Shown here: piece after piece, positions 1-6,326 of the stretch
Layout of the letters: every line of letters starts with the position of its first letter
How positions within the stretch are numbered: position 1 is the stretch's first letter
Assembly: GCA_016213865.1 (NCBI GenBank)
Contig: JACQZL010000390.1
Span: 1-8,061, forward strand
DNA from: Candidatus Rifleibacteriota bacterium
Lineage (GTDB): Bacteria; UBP17; UBA6191; JACPRK01
Direction: 5' to 3'
DNA length: 8,061 bases
Notes under the pieces: model-generated
The model's input: the letters and a program-made list of their open reading frames with translations, nothing else
Told to the model about the DNA's origin: nothing
Databases searched by the model: none
Program-made: the position numbers and the translations under genes

Positions 1-167
1 TTCCCGGTAGCCGTCGACGAACCGGTGGACGACCCTCCAGTCGCTGAAGAACCGCCGCTCGCCGCGGTATCGGCGACTCCGCCGCTGCCACCGCAGCCGG
101 CGAGGAGCAGGCCGAGGAGCGCCAGACAGGCGAGAAACAGATTCAGACTACTCGCGAGAGCCCTCAT
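1..167 (-). CDS. Lipoprotein, N-terminal part only (runs off left edge)
   Basis: This gene was found by translating the minus strand by hand; 55 codons lie inside the window and the 3' end is missing. The start is ATG at 167-165, with AGGA (179-176) 8 nt upstream as ribosome-binding site. The product begins with a short basic n-region (Arg2) and a hydrophobic stretch at residues 8-24. The lipobox Leu-Ala-Gly-Cys follows, with the lipidated Cys at residue 25. This is a signal peptidase II (Lsp) substrate. Gly at +2 is not the Asp inner-membrane retention signal, so in a diderm the protein would go to the outer membrane. After the Cys comes a Gly/Ser/Thr-rich low-complexity tether (residues 26-55), typical of a flexible linker ahead of a folded domain that is not visible here. 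Function is unknown. It follows the histidine kinase gene by 164 bp and may have its own promoter. Confidence 0.75.
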   Translation of the reverse strand, partial: MRALASSLNLFLACLALLGLLLAGCGGSGGVADTAASGGSSATGGSSTGSSTATG

Positions 168-177
168 AGCTGCCGTC

Positions 178-207
178 CTGACTCATAGAAAAGAGGAAAC
201 TGACTCA
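178..207. repeat. Repeated CTGACTCA 8-mer upstream of the lipoprotein gene
   Basis: The 8-mer CTGACTCA occurs at 178-185 and again at 200-207 on the plus strand, exactly 22 bp apart, or about two helical turns. The core TGACTCA is itself nearly palindromic (TGA-C-TCA), as expected for a dimer-binding site. The copy nearest the gene overlaps the lipoprotein ribosome-binding site. This could be an operator or chance; no regulator is identified and no convincing -10/-35 pair was found in 168-331. Confidence 0.25.
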
Positions 208-331
208 GTCCCCCCTGTCGTTATCGGCGGGAATCGCCCGGAGCAAAACCTGCCCGCGGTCCCGGGGAGAACCGCATGGTCCCGGATTTCGGAGAGGCTG
301 GGCGTCCCCGGCCTCGCGGATCGCCCCGGAA

Positions 332-2158
332 CTAGGCCATCGAGGCCGGGAAGGCGAGCGTGAACTCGGCCCCGTCGCCAGGCCTGCTCTTCACCCGGAT
401 GTCCCCGCCATGGTCGCGCACGATCCCGTAGGTGATGGCCAGCCCCAGCCCCGTCCCCTCCCCGACCTCCTTGGTCGTGAAGAACGGGTCGAAGATCCGG
501 TCGAGGTTCTCGGGGTCTATGCCCTTCCCTGTGTCGGTGAAGCTCACCAGCACCCGGTGGCTGCCCGTGTCGTGCCACGCGCGAATCCGCAAGATACCGC
601 CGGCCGGCCGCATGGCGTGCTGGGCGTTGGCCATCAGATTGATGAAGACCTGCTGCAGGTTCCCCCGGTCGGCCCAGATGGTCGGCAGATTGTCGGGAAT
701 CTGGGTCTGGATCTCTACCTTGTCGACGGTGAGCTGGTGCTTGAGGATGGCGATCGCGTCGTCCAGGGCCGTCTGAACGGCGATCTGCACGAACTGGGCA
801 GCGTCGTGCCGGGCGAACTCCAGCAGGTTCCGGACGATCTTGGTGGCCCGGTCGGTCTCCTGGATGATGTTGCCAAGACTGGACCTCAGAGCCGGATCCC
901 GCACCGTCTCGTCCTCCGCCATGATCTGGGAGTAAAGCTTGATGTTCGAGAGCGGGTTGTTGATCTCGTGGGCCACCCCGGCGGCGAGCACGCCGATCGA
1001 CGACAGCCGATCGACCTGCCGGATCTGTTCGTGAAGCCGCTTCACGTAAGTCATGTCCTTGAGCGACTCGACACCGCCCAGCCGCCGCCGGGAGCCATCG
1101 AACAGCGGCGCGCCGCTGACGATGAAGCTGGCGCCCTTCTTGTCGAACTGCTCGACATAGATCTCCCCCTCGCTCGAGACGCCCTCCTTCGGCAGGCGCT
1201 TGAGCAAGCAGTCGGTCTTGCAGAACGGGTATTTGAGCACTTCCCAGCACTTCTGTCCGAGGGCCTCCTCGGCCGGGACCCCGGTGATCTTCGCGGCGGC
1301 GGGATTGAAGGTGGTCAGCTTCCAATCCTCGTCGATCGTGTAGACCCCGTCGGCCACGGAACTCAGTATCGCGACGGAGCGGTTCTTTTCCTGTTCTAGC
1401 AGGAGGGTCCTGCTTCTGACCCGTTCCTCGAGTTCGAGGTTGGCCTGCTCGAGCTGGTTCTTGTAGCGACGCAGGTGGTCGATCATGTTGTTGAAACTGA
1501 CCGCCAGCCGTTCCTGCTCACTGCTGGCTGTAGCCGGCTCGAGATAGCTCTCGAAGTCGCCCTGGGCGATCCTCTTGGTGGCCTCGACGAAATTCTCGAG
1601 CGGCCGGGTGACGATCTCCTTGAGAAGCAAGTGAAGTACCAACCCGAAGAGCACGAGCAGGTCTCCGACGATCACGAGGTTGATCCAGGTGAGCTTGCTG
1701 GTTCCCTCCCCGCGCGGCGTGCTCCAGAAACCGAGGATGATCTGGCCCGCCGGCTGGCGCAGTTCATTGAACACCGGGATGGTCTTGCGGCTGACCAGAT
1801 CGGGCCGGAAACCCCGTGCCATCGAAACGATGTCCCACGTGCCGACCAGCACGCGGATGTAGGCGAGATCCTCGTCGGTGGCCAGTTCGTCGACGCCCGA
1901 GCGCAGCAACTGCGGATTGCCCGCACCGACCGCGCGCTGGTAGTAGAGCGACAGCAACCGCGAGATGAAGGTGACCTTCGCGTACTGCCCTTCCTGCAGA
2001 TAGCCGCGTTCCTGGCTGATCGAGTAGTAGAAGGACATGAAGAACATCACGACCAGCACGATCAGCGCGATCACCATCACCTGCGTGTGCGTGGTGAAAC
2101 GCAGCGTCCAGGTGGCTTCGGCGTCGGTTCCGCTGCTCACGGCCTCACGCTCGAGCAT
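332..2158 (-). CDS. Membrane sensor histidine kinase (HAMP-PAS-HisKA-HATPase)
   Basis: A 608-residue two-component sensor kinase. TM1 is at about 26-47, followed by an extracytoplasmic sensor region of about 110 residues (48-157). TM2 is at about 158-180, HAMP at about 181-233, and a coiled-coil-like linker at 225-260. A PAS domain (about 262-375) carries three Cys at 304, 313 and 317. The H-box is at 394-404 with phospho-acceptor His397 (VAHEINNPLSN), resembling the ZraS/AtoS/NtrB type. ATPase motifs are complete: N-box Asn507/Asn511, DTGKGI at 542-547, FDPFFTTK at 556-563 and GTGLGL at 568-573. The start is ATG at 2158-2156 with only a weak G-rich sequence upstream; the stop is TAG. It lies 46 bp after the TPR gene and is likely in the same transcript. 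No response regulator is adjacent, so its partner is elsewhere or is not the usual one. The signal is unknown. Confidence 0.95.
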   Translation of the reverse strand: MLEREAVSSGTDAEATWTLRFTTHTQVMVIALIVLVVMFFMSFYYSISQERGYLQEGQYAKVTFISRLLSLYYQRAVGAGNPQLLRSGVDELATDEDLAYIRVLVGTWDIVSMARGFRPDLVSRKTIPVFNELRQPAGQIILGFWSTPRGEGTSKLTWINLVIVGDLLVLFGLVLHLLLKEIVTRPLENFVEATKRIAQGDFESYLEPATASSEQERLAVSFNNMIDHLRRYKNQLEQANLELEERVRSRTLLLEQEKNRSVAILSSVADGVYTIDEDWKLTTFNPAAAKITGVPAEEALGQKCWEVLKYPFCKTDCLLKRLPKEGVSSEGEIYVEQFDKKGASFIVSGAPLFDGSRRRLGGVESLKDMTYVKRLHEQIRQVDRLSSIGVLAAGVAHEINNPLSNIKLYSQIMAEDETVRDPALRSSLGNIIQETDRATKIVRNLLEFARHDAAQFVQIAVQTALDDAIAILKHQLTVDKVEIQTQIPDNLPTIWADRGNLQQVFINLMANAQHAMRPAGGILRIRAWHDTGSHRVLVSFTDTGKGIDPENLDRIFDPFFTTKEVGEGTGLGLAITYGIVRDHGGDIRVKSRPGDGAEFTLAFPASMA

Positions 2159-2204
2159 GCCCCGGCCGGCTTGACCCGTTCCGGGCAGAACAGTCCCGAT
2201 CCGT

Positions 2205-3179
2205 TCACCACAGGGCGCGCAGCCACAGGGTGCCCACCAGTCCTGTGATGACCGTCATCAGGAAGAGCAGCTTGTAGTAGAACTCCCTGGGAAAGTCCGG
2301 AGTGAGCCAGATGTCCTGGTGCTTGGCGGTCTCGATCGACAGGTCGGGGACCTTCTGCCTGTTGACCTCGGTCCGGGAGACCCGCTCATGGTCGGCGTAG
2401 TCCTCGGCTCGGAAGGTGGCGTTGGGGTTCTGCTCCCAGACACGCATCCACTTCGTGATGTGGTTCAGGTCGGAGAACTCGCCGTGGGACTTCCACCACC
2501 TGTAGCAGTTGGGCCAATCTCTCATCTCGAAATAGCTGCCCGAGAGATAGGACTCGTAGGAGCGGTAGCGCATCCGGTCGTACTCGTCCTCGAAGGCGCT
2601 GGTACCGGCCCGGGCCGGGTCGGTGATGCGCGGGTAGAGCGAGAGCGATCGCTCGAGGTAGCCGGCCGCCTGCCCGTAGAGCCTGGTCTGGAAGTAGATG
2701 TCGCCCGCCTGCCCGTAGAGCACGTAAAGACGCGGGTTGTCCTGGTTGTAGAGGATGGCCCTGTGCAGGTGGCTCATGCCTTCCTGGAAGCGGTTCCGGT
2801 CGCGAGTGAGGTGCTCGGCGAGCATCGTCTGGGCCTGCGTGAAGGCGGGGTCCAGCACGGTCACCAGCTGGAGCAGGGTGACGATCTCTCGATTGGTGCG
2901 CCAGGTGACGCCCATCGTCTGTTCCTTGATGACCTTGTCGCCTTCCTTGACGACCATCTCGACCGGGTCGCCGGCGTGCATGTACTCGTCGCAGCGGAGG
3001 AAGACGAAGCTGGCGAGCGTCTGCCGGAGGCCGTTGGAGAACTGGTTGAGCAGGCGACCCTCGGAGCTGGTCTCGAGGGTGGCGGCCTCCATCCGGAAGG
3101 GGAAGTTGAGGATGACCGACTGCAGCGTGACCAGCGCGGTGACGATGACGGCGATCAGATAGGCCATCGGGTGGGTCAT
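2205..3179 (-). CDS. Membrane-anchored TPR-like protein of unknown function
   Basis: A 324-residue protein with a hydrophobic segment near each end (about 6-26 and 301-321). The roughly 270 residues between them probably sit on one side of the membrane, most likely outside the cytoplasm. The middle has tetratricopeptide-like helices. The clearest repeat is at about 152-183 (Gly156, Ala158, Tyr168, Ala172, Leu175, Pro183), with further helical pairs at about 98-140. Conspicuous aromatic and acidic patches include CDEYMHAG at 63-70 and CYRWWKSHGEF at 225-235. The start ATG (3179-3177) overlaps the permease stop as ATGA, which suggests translational coupling. TPR proteins usually act as protein-protein scaffolds, so this one may be an accessory to the ABC-2 exporter or link it to the histidine kinase encoded next; that role is inference. 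I do not recognise a named family. Confidence 0.75.
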   Translation of the reverse strand: MTHPMAYLIAVIVTALVTLQSVILNFPFRMEAATLETSSEGRLLNQFSNGLRQTLASFVFLRCDEYMHAGDPVEMVVKEGDKVIKEQTMGVTWRTNREIVTLLQLVTVLDPAFTQAQTMLAEHLTRDRNRFQEGMSHLHRAILYNQDNPRLYVLYGQAGDIYFQTRLYGQAAGYLERSLSLYPRITDPARAGTSAFEDEYDRMRYRSYESYLSGSYFEMRDWPNCYRWWKSHGEFSDLNHITKWMRVWEQNPNATFRAEDYADHERVSRTEVNRQKVPDLSIETAKHQDIWLTPDFPREFYYKLLFLMTVITGLVGTLWLRALW

Positions 3180-3949
3180 AGGTCTCGAGCTCGGAAGATG
3201 ACGTGGCCCAGGAGCAGGAACAGCAGCGAGAAGAGAGCGGCGTAGAGCACCAGGATCGCCAGGTAGCTCCCGGATATCTGGACGTTATGAACGACGCTGG
3301 TCTGAACGTCGAAGTTTCTGAAGTTGGGCAGCAGCAGCTGGCAGAGCCCGAGGAAGGTGCCCACGGCGGTCTTGCCGCTCTCCTGGAAGCTGTACTGCAG
3401 GAACTCGCCGACGTGCCCGAACAGGTAGACGAAGCACGACAGCGTGACGTTGAGGATCTTCGACAGGAACGTCGAGAAGAAGACCAGCAGGCTGACGAAG
3501 ACCGTGAGCTTCGCCACCATCGTGAGCAGGCCCTTCGCCAGGTTCAGATCGGCCGCCTGGGAGCCGAAGCCGAGCAGCAGGAACAGCACCGCGCTCATGA
3601 TGCCGAGCGCGAGCAGCAGCACCGCCAGCACGCCCGAGAACTTGCCCAGCAGGAACTCGAAGCGATGGACCGGCTTCGTCAGCACGAAGTAGATGGTCTT
3701 GCGGTCCAGTTCGCTGGGGACCTGCTCGATCGTGATGAACAGCGCGATCATCAGGCCGAAGAAGCTGATCGCGGCATAGCTGATGTCCTTGAGGATCTTG
3801 GTCTGGACCTCGGCGTCGAAGTGCGCGACGGAGCCGGAGATGAGCAGGATGATCACGGCAAACACCAGGATCACGTAGAGGACCTTGTTGCGGATCGACT
3901 CCAGGATCGTGTTCTTGGCGATGACGTAGATACGGCGTGTGGAGGGCAT
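3176..3949 (-). CDS. ABC-2 type transporter permease
   Basis: A 257-residue integral membrane protein of the ABC-2 permease class (COG1277/NosY-like). It has six likely membrane segments at about 23-43, 58-77, 105-128, 143-161, 165-182 and 228-250. The N-terminal amphipathic stretch (RRIYVIAKNTILESIRNKVL, 5-24) and the cytoplasmic loop LDRKTIYFVLTKPVHRFEFL (81-100), just before TM3, are characteristic of this class. The length is normal for a half-size permease that pairs with a separate ATPase. It starts at ATG 3949-3947, 89 bp after the end of the ATPase reading frame. No Shine-Dalgarno is visible: the leader is pyrimidine-rich with a CTCGA repeat. Its stop overlaps the TPR gene start by 4 nt. 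It probably forms an exporter dimer with the upstream ATPase; the substrate cannot be read from sequence. The permease frame is intact although the ATPase frame is broken. Confidence 0.9.
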   Translation of the reverse strand: MPSTRRIYVIAKNTILESIRNKVLYVILVFAVIILLISGSVAHFDAEVQTKILKDISYAAISFFGLMIALFITIEQVPSELDRKTIYFVLTKPVHRFEFLLGKFSGVLAVLLLALGIMSAVLFLLLGFGSQAADLNLAKGLLTMVAKLTVFVSLLVFFSTFLSKILNVTLSCFVYLFGHVGEFLQYSFQESGKTAVGTFLGLCQLLLPNFRNFDVQTSVVHNVQISGSYLAILVLYAALFSLLFLLLGHVIFRARDL

Positions 3950-3962
3950 GGGTCGGTGGGGG

Positions 3963-3989
3963 TCGAGGAGATCGAGAGGGTCGAGGGGT
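3963..3989. repeat. Three tandem 9-bp imperfect repeats (TCGAG core)
   Basis: On the plus strand TCGAG begins at 3963, 3972 and 3981, giving three 9-bp units of the form TCGAGRRGR or close to it. On the transcribed minus strand this makes a pyrimidine-rich CTCGA series directly upstream of the permease start. It is short and could be simple-sequence drift; no function is assigned. Confidence 0.35.
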
Positions 3990-4009
3990 CTGGCTCAGGG
4001 ACGCGTCCG

Positions 4010-4038
4010 CCGGCCGCGGTGGCCGGCCGGAGGCCGGC
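4010..4038 (-). promoter_or_regulatory. GC-rich stem-loops between ATPase and permease
   Basis: Directly after the ATPase-frame TGA (4041-4039), GCCGGCC and GGCCGGC (4022-4028 and 4032-4038) form a perfect 7-bp stem with a 3-nt loop. A second pairing, CCGGCC at 4010-4015 with GGCCGG at 4021-4026, shares bases with the first, so the two structures exclude each other. There is no T-tract on the minus strand, so this is not a classical intrinsic terminator. It may stabilise mRNA or adjust permease expression relative to the ATPase. Confidence 0.4.
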
Positions 4039-4275
4039 TCACTCGCCGACCTTCTTCGGATCCCAGAAGGCGTCGCGCTCGCCCATCTGGCGAATCATGT
4101 TCACGAACTTCTCCTCGAGGTTGTTCCCGCCGTCGAGGATGGCGGCCACCGTATCCTGGCGGATCAGACCGCCCCGATGGATGATGCCGACGCGGTCGCA
4201 CACTTCCTGCACGTCGAGCAACTGATGCGAGCTGAAGAAGACAGTCTTGCCCTGCGCCCGCAAATGCAGGATGAG
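4039..4275 (-). pseudogene. 3' remainder of the interrupted ABC ATPase gene
   Basis: These 78 codons plus TGA continue in exactly the same frame after the TAA at 4278-4276. They encode the missing C-terminal part of the NatA-like ATPase. LILHLRAQGKTVFFSSHQ begins right after the stop and contains the switch/H-loop histidine (His241 of the uninterrupted frame). It is followed by LLDVQEVCDRVGIIHRGG, the standard end of the nucleotide-binding domain, then a short acidic and basic tail. A TTG codon at 4263-4261 could in principle restart translation, but I see no ribosome-binding site that would support this, and the piece alone has no Walker A. The conservation says the two parts were one 302-residue protein until recently, or that the stop is a sequence error. 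Confidence 0.8.
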
Positions 4276-4947
4276 TTACTTGATGAAGCGGCGAACGAAG
4301 GGATCGAGGCCGGTGGCCGGCTCGTCGAAGATCAGCAACTTGGGGTCGCTGATGAGCGCCTGGGCCACGCCCAGCCGCTGCTGCATGCCCTTGGAGAAGT
4401 TCATCACCAGGGTGTTGCCCTCGCCGGACAGGCCGACCAGCTCGAGCAACTCCAGGGTGCGGCCGGCGATCGTCTTGCGCGGCATTCCCATCAACTCGCC
4501 GGCGTAGGCCATCAATTCGCGGGCCCGCAGATGGTTGTAGAAGGCGGGCTTCTCGGGCGCGAACCCGATCTGGACCTTCGAGTCGGGGCTGATACCGTCG
4601 TGGCCGAAGACCCGGATGCTGCCCGAGGTCGGGTAGGTCAGGCCGAGGATCATCTTGATCGTCGTGGTCTTGCCGGCGCCGTTCTTTCCGACGAAACCGT
4701 AGACCTCGCCGGCCCTGACCTGGAGATTGACCTGGTCGACGACCCTCTTCTTCCGTTTCATCAGGAAGGAGGCTTCGCGGTCCCAGTATTCCTTGACGAG
4801 GTCGATCGTCTCGATGGCGAGAGACCCGTCGGCGCCGGGCGCCTGCCCGAGCTGGGGCACGACGAAACCGGTGTCCGGGCCAGCCGGCGAGGGCGTGCCG
4901 GCGTCGCTGGTCTCGTTACTCTGCGAATCGCGCTTCTTCTTGCTCAC
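4276..4947 (-). CDS. ABC transporter ATP-binding protein, truncated by in-frame TAA
   Basis: This is the nucleotide-binding subunit expected to power the adjacent ABC-2 permease. As read it gives 223 residues; ignoring the TAA the frame runs to 302, a normal NatA/COG1131 length. A polar tail of about 40 residues precedes the domain. Walker A is GKNGAGKTT (87-95), the Q-loop region is IGFAPEKP (127-134) with Glu in the usual Gln place, and the signature is FSKGMQQR (184-191). Walker B is LLIFDEP (204-210, catalytic Glu209), and the D-loop GLDP is at 213-216. The TAA falls at codon 224, before the H-loop, so the short product should be unable to hydrolyse ATP normally. The residue after Arg-Arg (219-220), usually Glu in this family, is Phe here. 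The start is GTG at 4947-4945 with a modest GGGAG upstream, 43 bp after the CheB-like gene. Confidence 0.88.
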   Translation of the reverse strand: MSKKKRDSQSNETSDAGTPSPAGPDTGFVVPQLGQAPGADGSLAIETIDLVKEYWDREASFLMKRKKRVVDQVNLQVRAGEVYGFVGKNGAGKTTTIKMILGLTYPTSGSIRVFGHDGISPDSKVQIGFAPEKPAFYNHLRARELMAYAGELMGMPRKTIAGRTLELLELVGLSGEGNTLVMNFSKGMQQRLGVAQALISDPKLLIFDEPATGLDPFVRRFIK

Positions 4948-4990
4948 GTGATGACTCCCAGCCAGGGGTCGGGGCAGCCGAGGACCCAGC

Positions 4991-6205
4991 TCACACCGAG
5001 AGCATGTCGACGATGTCCTGGATGGACAGCGCCTTGTCCACTACCCCGGCCTTGAGTGCGGCGAACGGCAACTGGTTTGCTATGGCGGTGGCCTTGTCCT
5101 GGACGTAGGTGCCGCCGCCACCGTTGCGGATGCTCCGCAAGCCCTCGACGCCGTCGTTCCCGGTGCCGCTGATGAGCACTCCCCGGCACTGGGCCTTGTA
5201 GGTTTCTGCCGCGCTGGCCATCAGGATGTCGATCGACGGCGTGTACATGCTGTTCGCGTCGTTGTCGACCAGACGGAACACGGCCTGGCCGTCCTCGCGC
5301 CGACGGATCACCACGTTGCGATCGCCGCCGGGAGCGAGATAGACCTGCTTGCCCGCCAGCACCATCCCGTCGGCAGCCTCGACGACCGGCACCGGGCACT
5401 TGTGACCGAGCTGGGCGGTAAACTGCGTCGTGAAGAACGGGGGGAGGTGAAGGACGATCACGACGGCCTGTTCGAAGGCCGCCGGAAGAACCGGGACGAT
5501 CTTCACCAGCGTCTGAATCGACCCCGACGAGCCGCCGATGACGTTGAGTTCCGCCCTCTTCCACTTCTGTTCGACCACGATCGGGCCGGAAGCGGCGGCC
5601 GCGGCGGCGGCCTGCGCCCGCTGCTGCATCATCCTGGCCGTGGCGGCAGCCAGCCCGCTGCTGACCTGCTGGCCCGCGGCGACCGGGGCGTCGGCCGGAG
5701 GCGGGGACGCGGGCGCATCGGCGGGAGGCGCGTCGGCCCCGGTCGCGGGAATCGACCCGGTAGGCACCGGAGCGGCGGGCTCCGGCTCGCCGCTGGCCAT
5801 CTTGCGCGCCTGGACGGAGGCGATGAGAATCTTCTCGACGATCTCCTTGCCCATGGAGGCAATGTTGAACGCTTGACTGGGCTTCAGGATGAAGTCGATG
5901 GCCCCTTCGTTGATGGCGTCGAGGGTGATCTGGGCATCCCGCTTCGCCAGCGAGGAAACCACCAGGTAGGTCGCCTTCAGGTTGCGCGCCTTCGATTCCC
6001 GCAGAACCGTCAAGCCGTCCATGACGGGCATGTTCAAGTCCAGCGTCACGACCTCGGGCTGGAGCTGGACGACCTTCTCCAGACACTCGACGCCGTGCTC
6101 GGCCTGCCCGACGACCTCAAGTCGCTCGTCTGTCTCCAGCACGCTCGAGATGAGCTTGCGCATGATGCGCGAGTCATCAACGATGAGGACTTTGATCTTC
6201 TTCAA
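4991..6205 (-). CDS. cheB: CheB-type receiver/protein-glutamate methylesterase, divergent
   Basis: A 404-residue protein, longer than the usual CheB of about 350. Residues 1-125 form a receiver domain with acidic pocket Asp10/Asp11, phospho-acceptor Asp56 (LDLNMPVMDG), Ser84 and Lys108. Residues about 135-215 are an Ala/Pro-rich linker. Residues about 218-404 form the methylesterase domain, with the catalytic triad in place: Ser226 (IGGSSGS), His253 (VLHLPPFF) and Asp351 (SGTGNDG). CheB normally removes methyl groups from chemoreceptor glutamates when phosphorylated. Several flanking residues differ from the CheB consensus: GG after the nucleophile loop is GS, GMG before the Asp is GTG, and RPSVD is TPSID. 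TTG (6205-6203) is chosen as start because AGGAGG (6220-6215) lies 9 nt upstream. No cheA, cheR or chemoreceptor gene is in the window, so its target may not be a chemoreceptor. Confidence 0.9.
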   Translation of the reverse strand: MKKIKVLIVDDSRIMRKLISSVLETDERLEVVGQAEHGVECLEKVVQLQPEVVTLDLNMPVMDGLTVLRESKARNLKATYLVVSSLAKRDAQITLDAINEGAIDFILKPSQAFNIASMGKEIVEKILIASVQARKMASGEPEPAAPVPTGSIPATGADAPPADAPASPPPADAPVAAGQQVSSGLAAATARMMQQRAQAAAAAAASGPIVVEQKWKRAELNVIGGSSGSIQTLVKIVPVLPAAFEQAVVIVLHLPPFFTTQFTAQLGHKCPVPVVEAADGMVLAGKQVYLAPGGDRNVVIRRREDGQAVFRLVDNDANSMYTPSIDILMASAAETYKAQCRGVLISGTGNDGVEGLRSIRNGGGGTYVQDKATAIANQLPFAALKAGVVDKALSIQDIVDMLSV

Positions 6206-6214
6206 ACCGGAATT

Positions 6215-6220
6215 CCTCCT
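6215..6220 (-). promoter_or_regulatory. Strong Shine-Dalgarno for the CheB-like gene
   Basis: The minus strand reads AGGAGG here, a perfect anti-16S match, 9 nt before the TTG codon at 6205-6203. It decides the TTG start, which places the receiver's first beta strand (KIKVLIVDD) at the normal position. It is the strongest ribosome-binding site in the window, suggesting that this protein is well translated despite the weak start codon. Confidence 0.8.
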
Positions 6221-6274
6221 GCCCTAAACAGGTTCAGCGACCGGAGCCTCCATCCCTCTCCAGGCCCGCACCGC

Positions 6275-6304
6275 ATCATACAATCGGCGGCCCATCAAAC
6301 GCAA
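6275..6304 (-). promoter_or_regulatory. Candidate sigma70-type promoter for the CheB-like gene
   Basis: In the 121-bp gap after the glycosyltransferase stop, the minus strand has TATGAT (6280-6275, 5 of 6 to TATAAT). It is preceded by an 18-bp spacer and TTGCGT (6304-6299, 3 of 6 to TTGACA). Transcription would start near 6268, leaving a leader of about 60 nt that contains the AGGAGG. It is the most AT-rich spot of the gap. It would drive the CheB-like gene and possibly the ABC/TPR/kinase genes behind it. The match is visual only. Confidence 0.45.
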
Positions 6305-6326
6305 GCGCGGACACCATACCGCCCCG

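Noticed and set aside
148..186. A 12-codon minus-strand ORF (ATG at 186-184) overlapping the lipoprotein start
   Set aside because: It is too short, has no ribosome-binding site of its own that I can see, and is in another frame; it could only be a leader peptide by speculation.
168..331. A terminator or sigma54 promoter between kinase and lipoprotein
   Set aside because: There is no stem followed by a T-run on the minus strand. A TTTTGCT with upstream G's does not satisfy the GG-N10-GC spacing.
25..363. A 112-codon plus-strand frame at the left end
   Set aside because: It is antisense to the lipoprotein signal peptide and the kinase 3' end, and its product is Pro/Arg-rich with no recognisable feature.
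3203..4225. Long plus-strand frames opposite the permease, ATPase, TPR and kinase genes (also 410-1399, 1475-2248, 2319-3245, 3937-5055)
   Set aside because: The translations are Asp/Glu/Gln/Arg-rich with no domain, and they mirror codon positions of well-supported minus-strand genes.
4276..4278. TAA reassigned to an amino acid
   Set aside because: No other TAA is used as a stop in the window, but with only seven visible gene ends and high G+C this is expected. One internal TAA is not evidence for a changed code.
4944..6086. A 380-codon minus-strand frame overlapping the CheB-like gene (and a similar one at 183-1325 in the kinase)
   Set aside because: These are out-of-frame shadows with Arg/Gly-rich sequence; the in-register frames carry every conserved motif.
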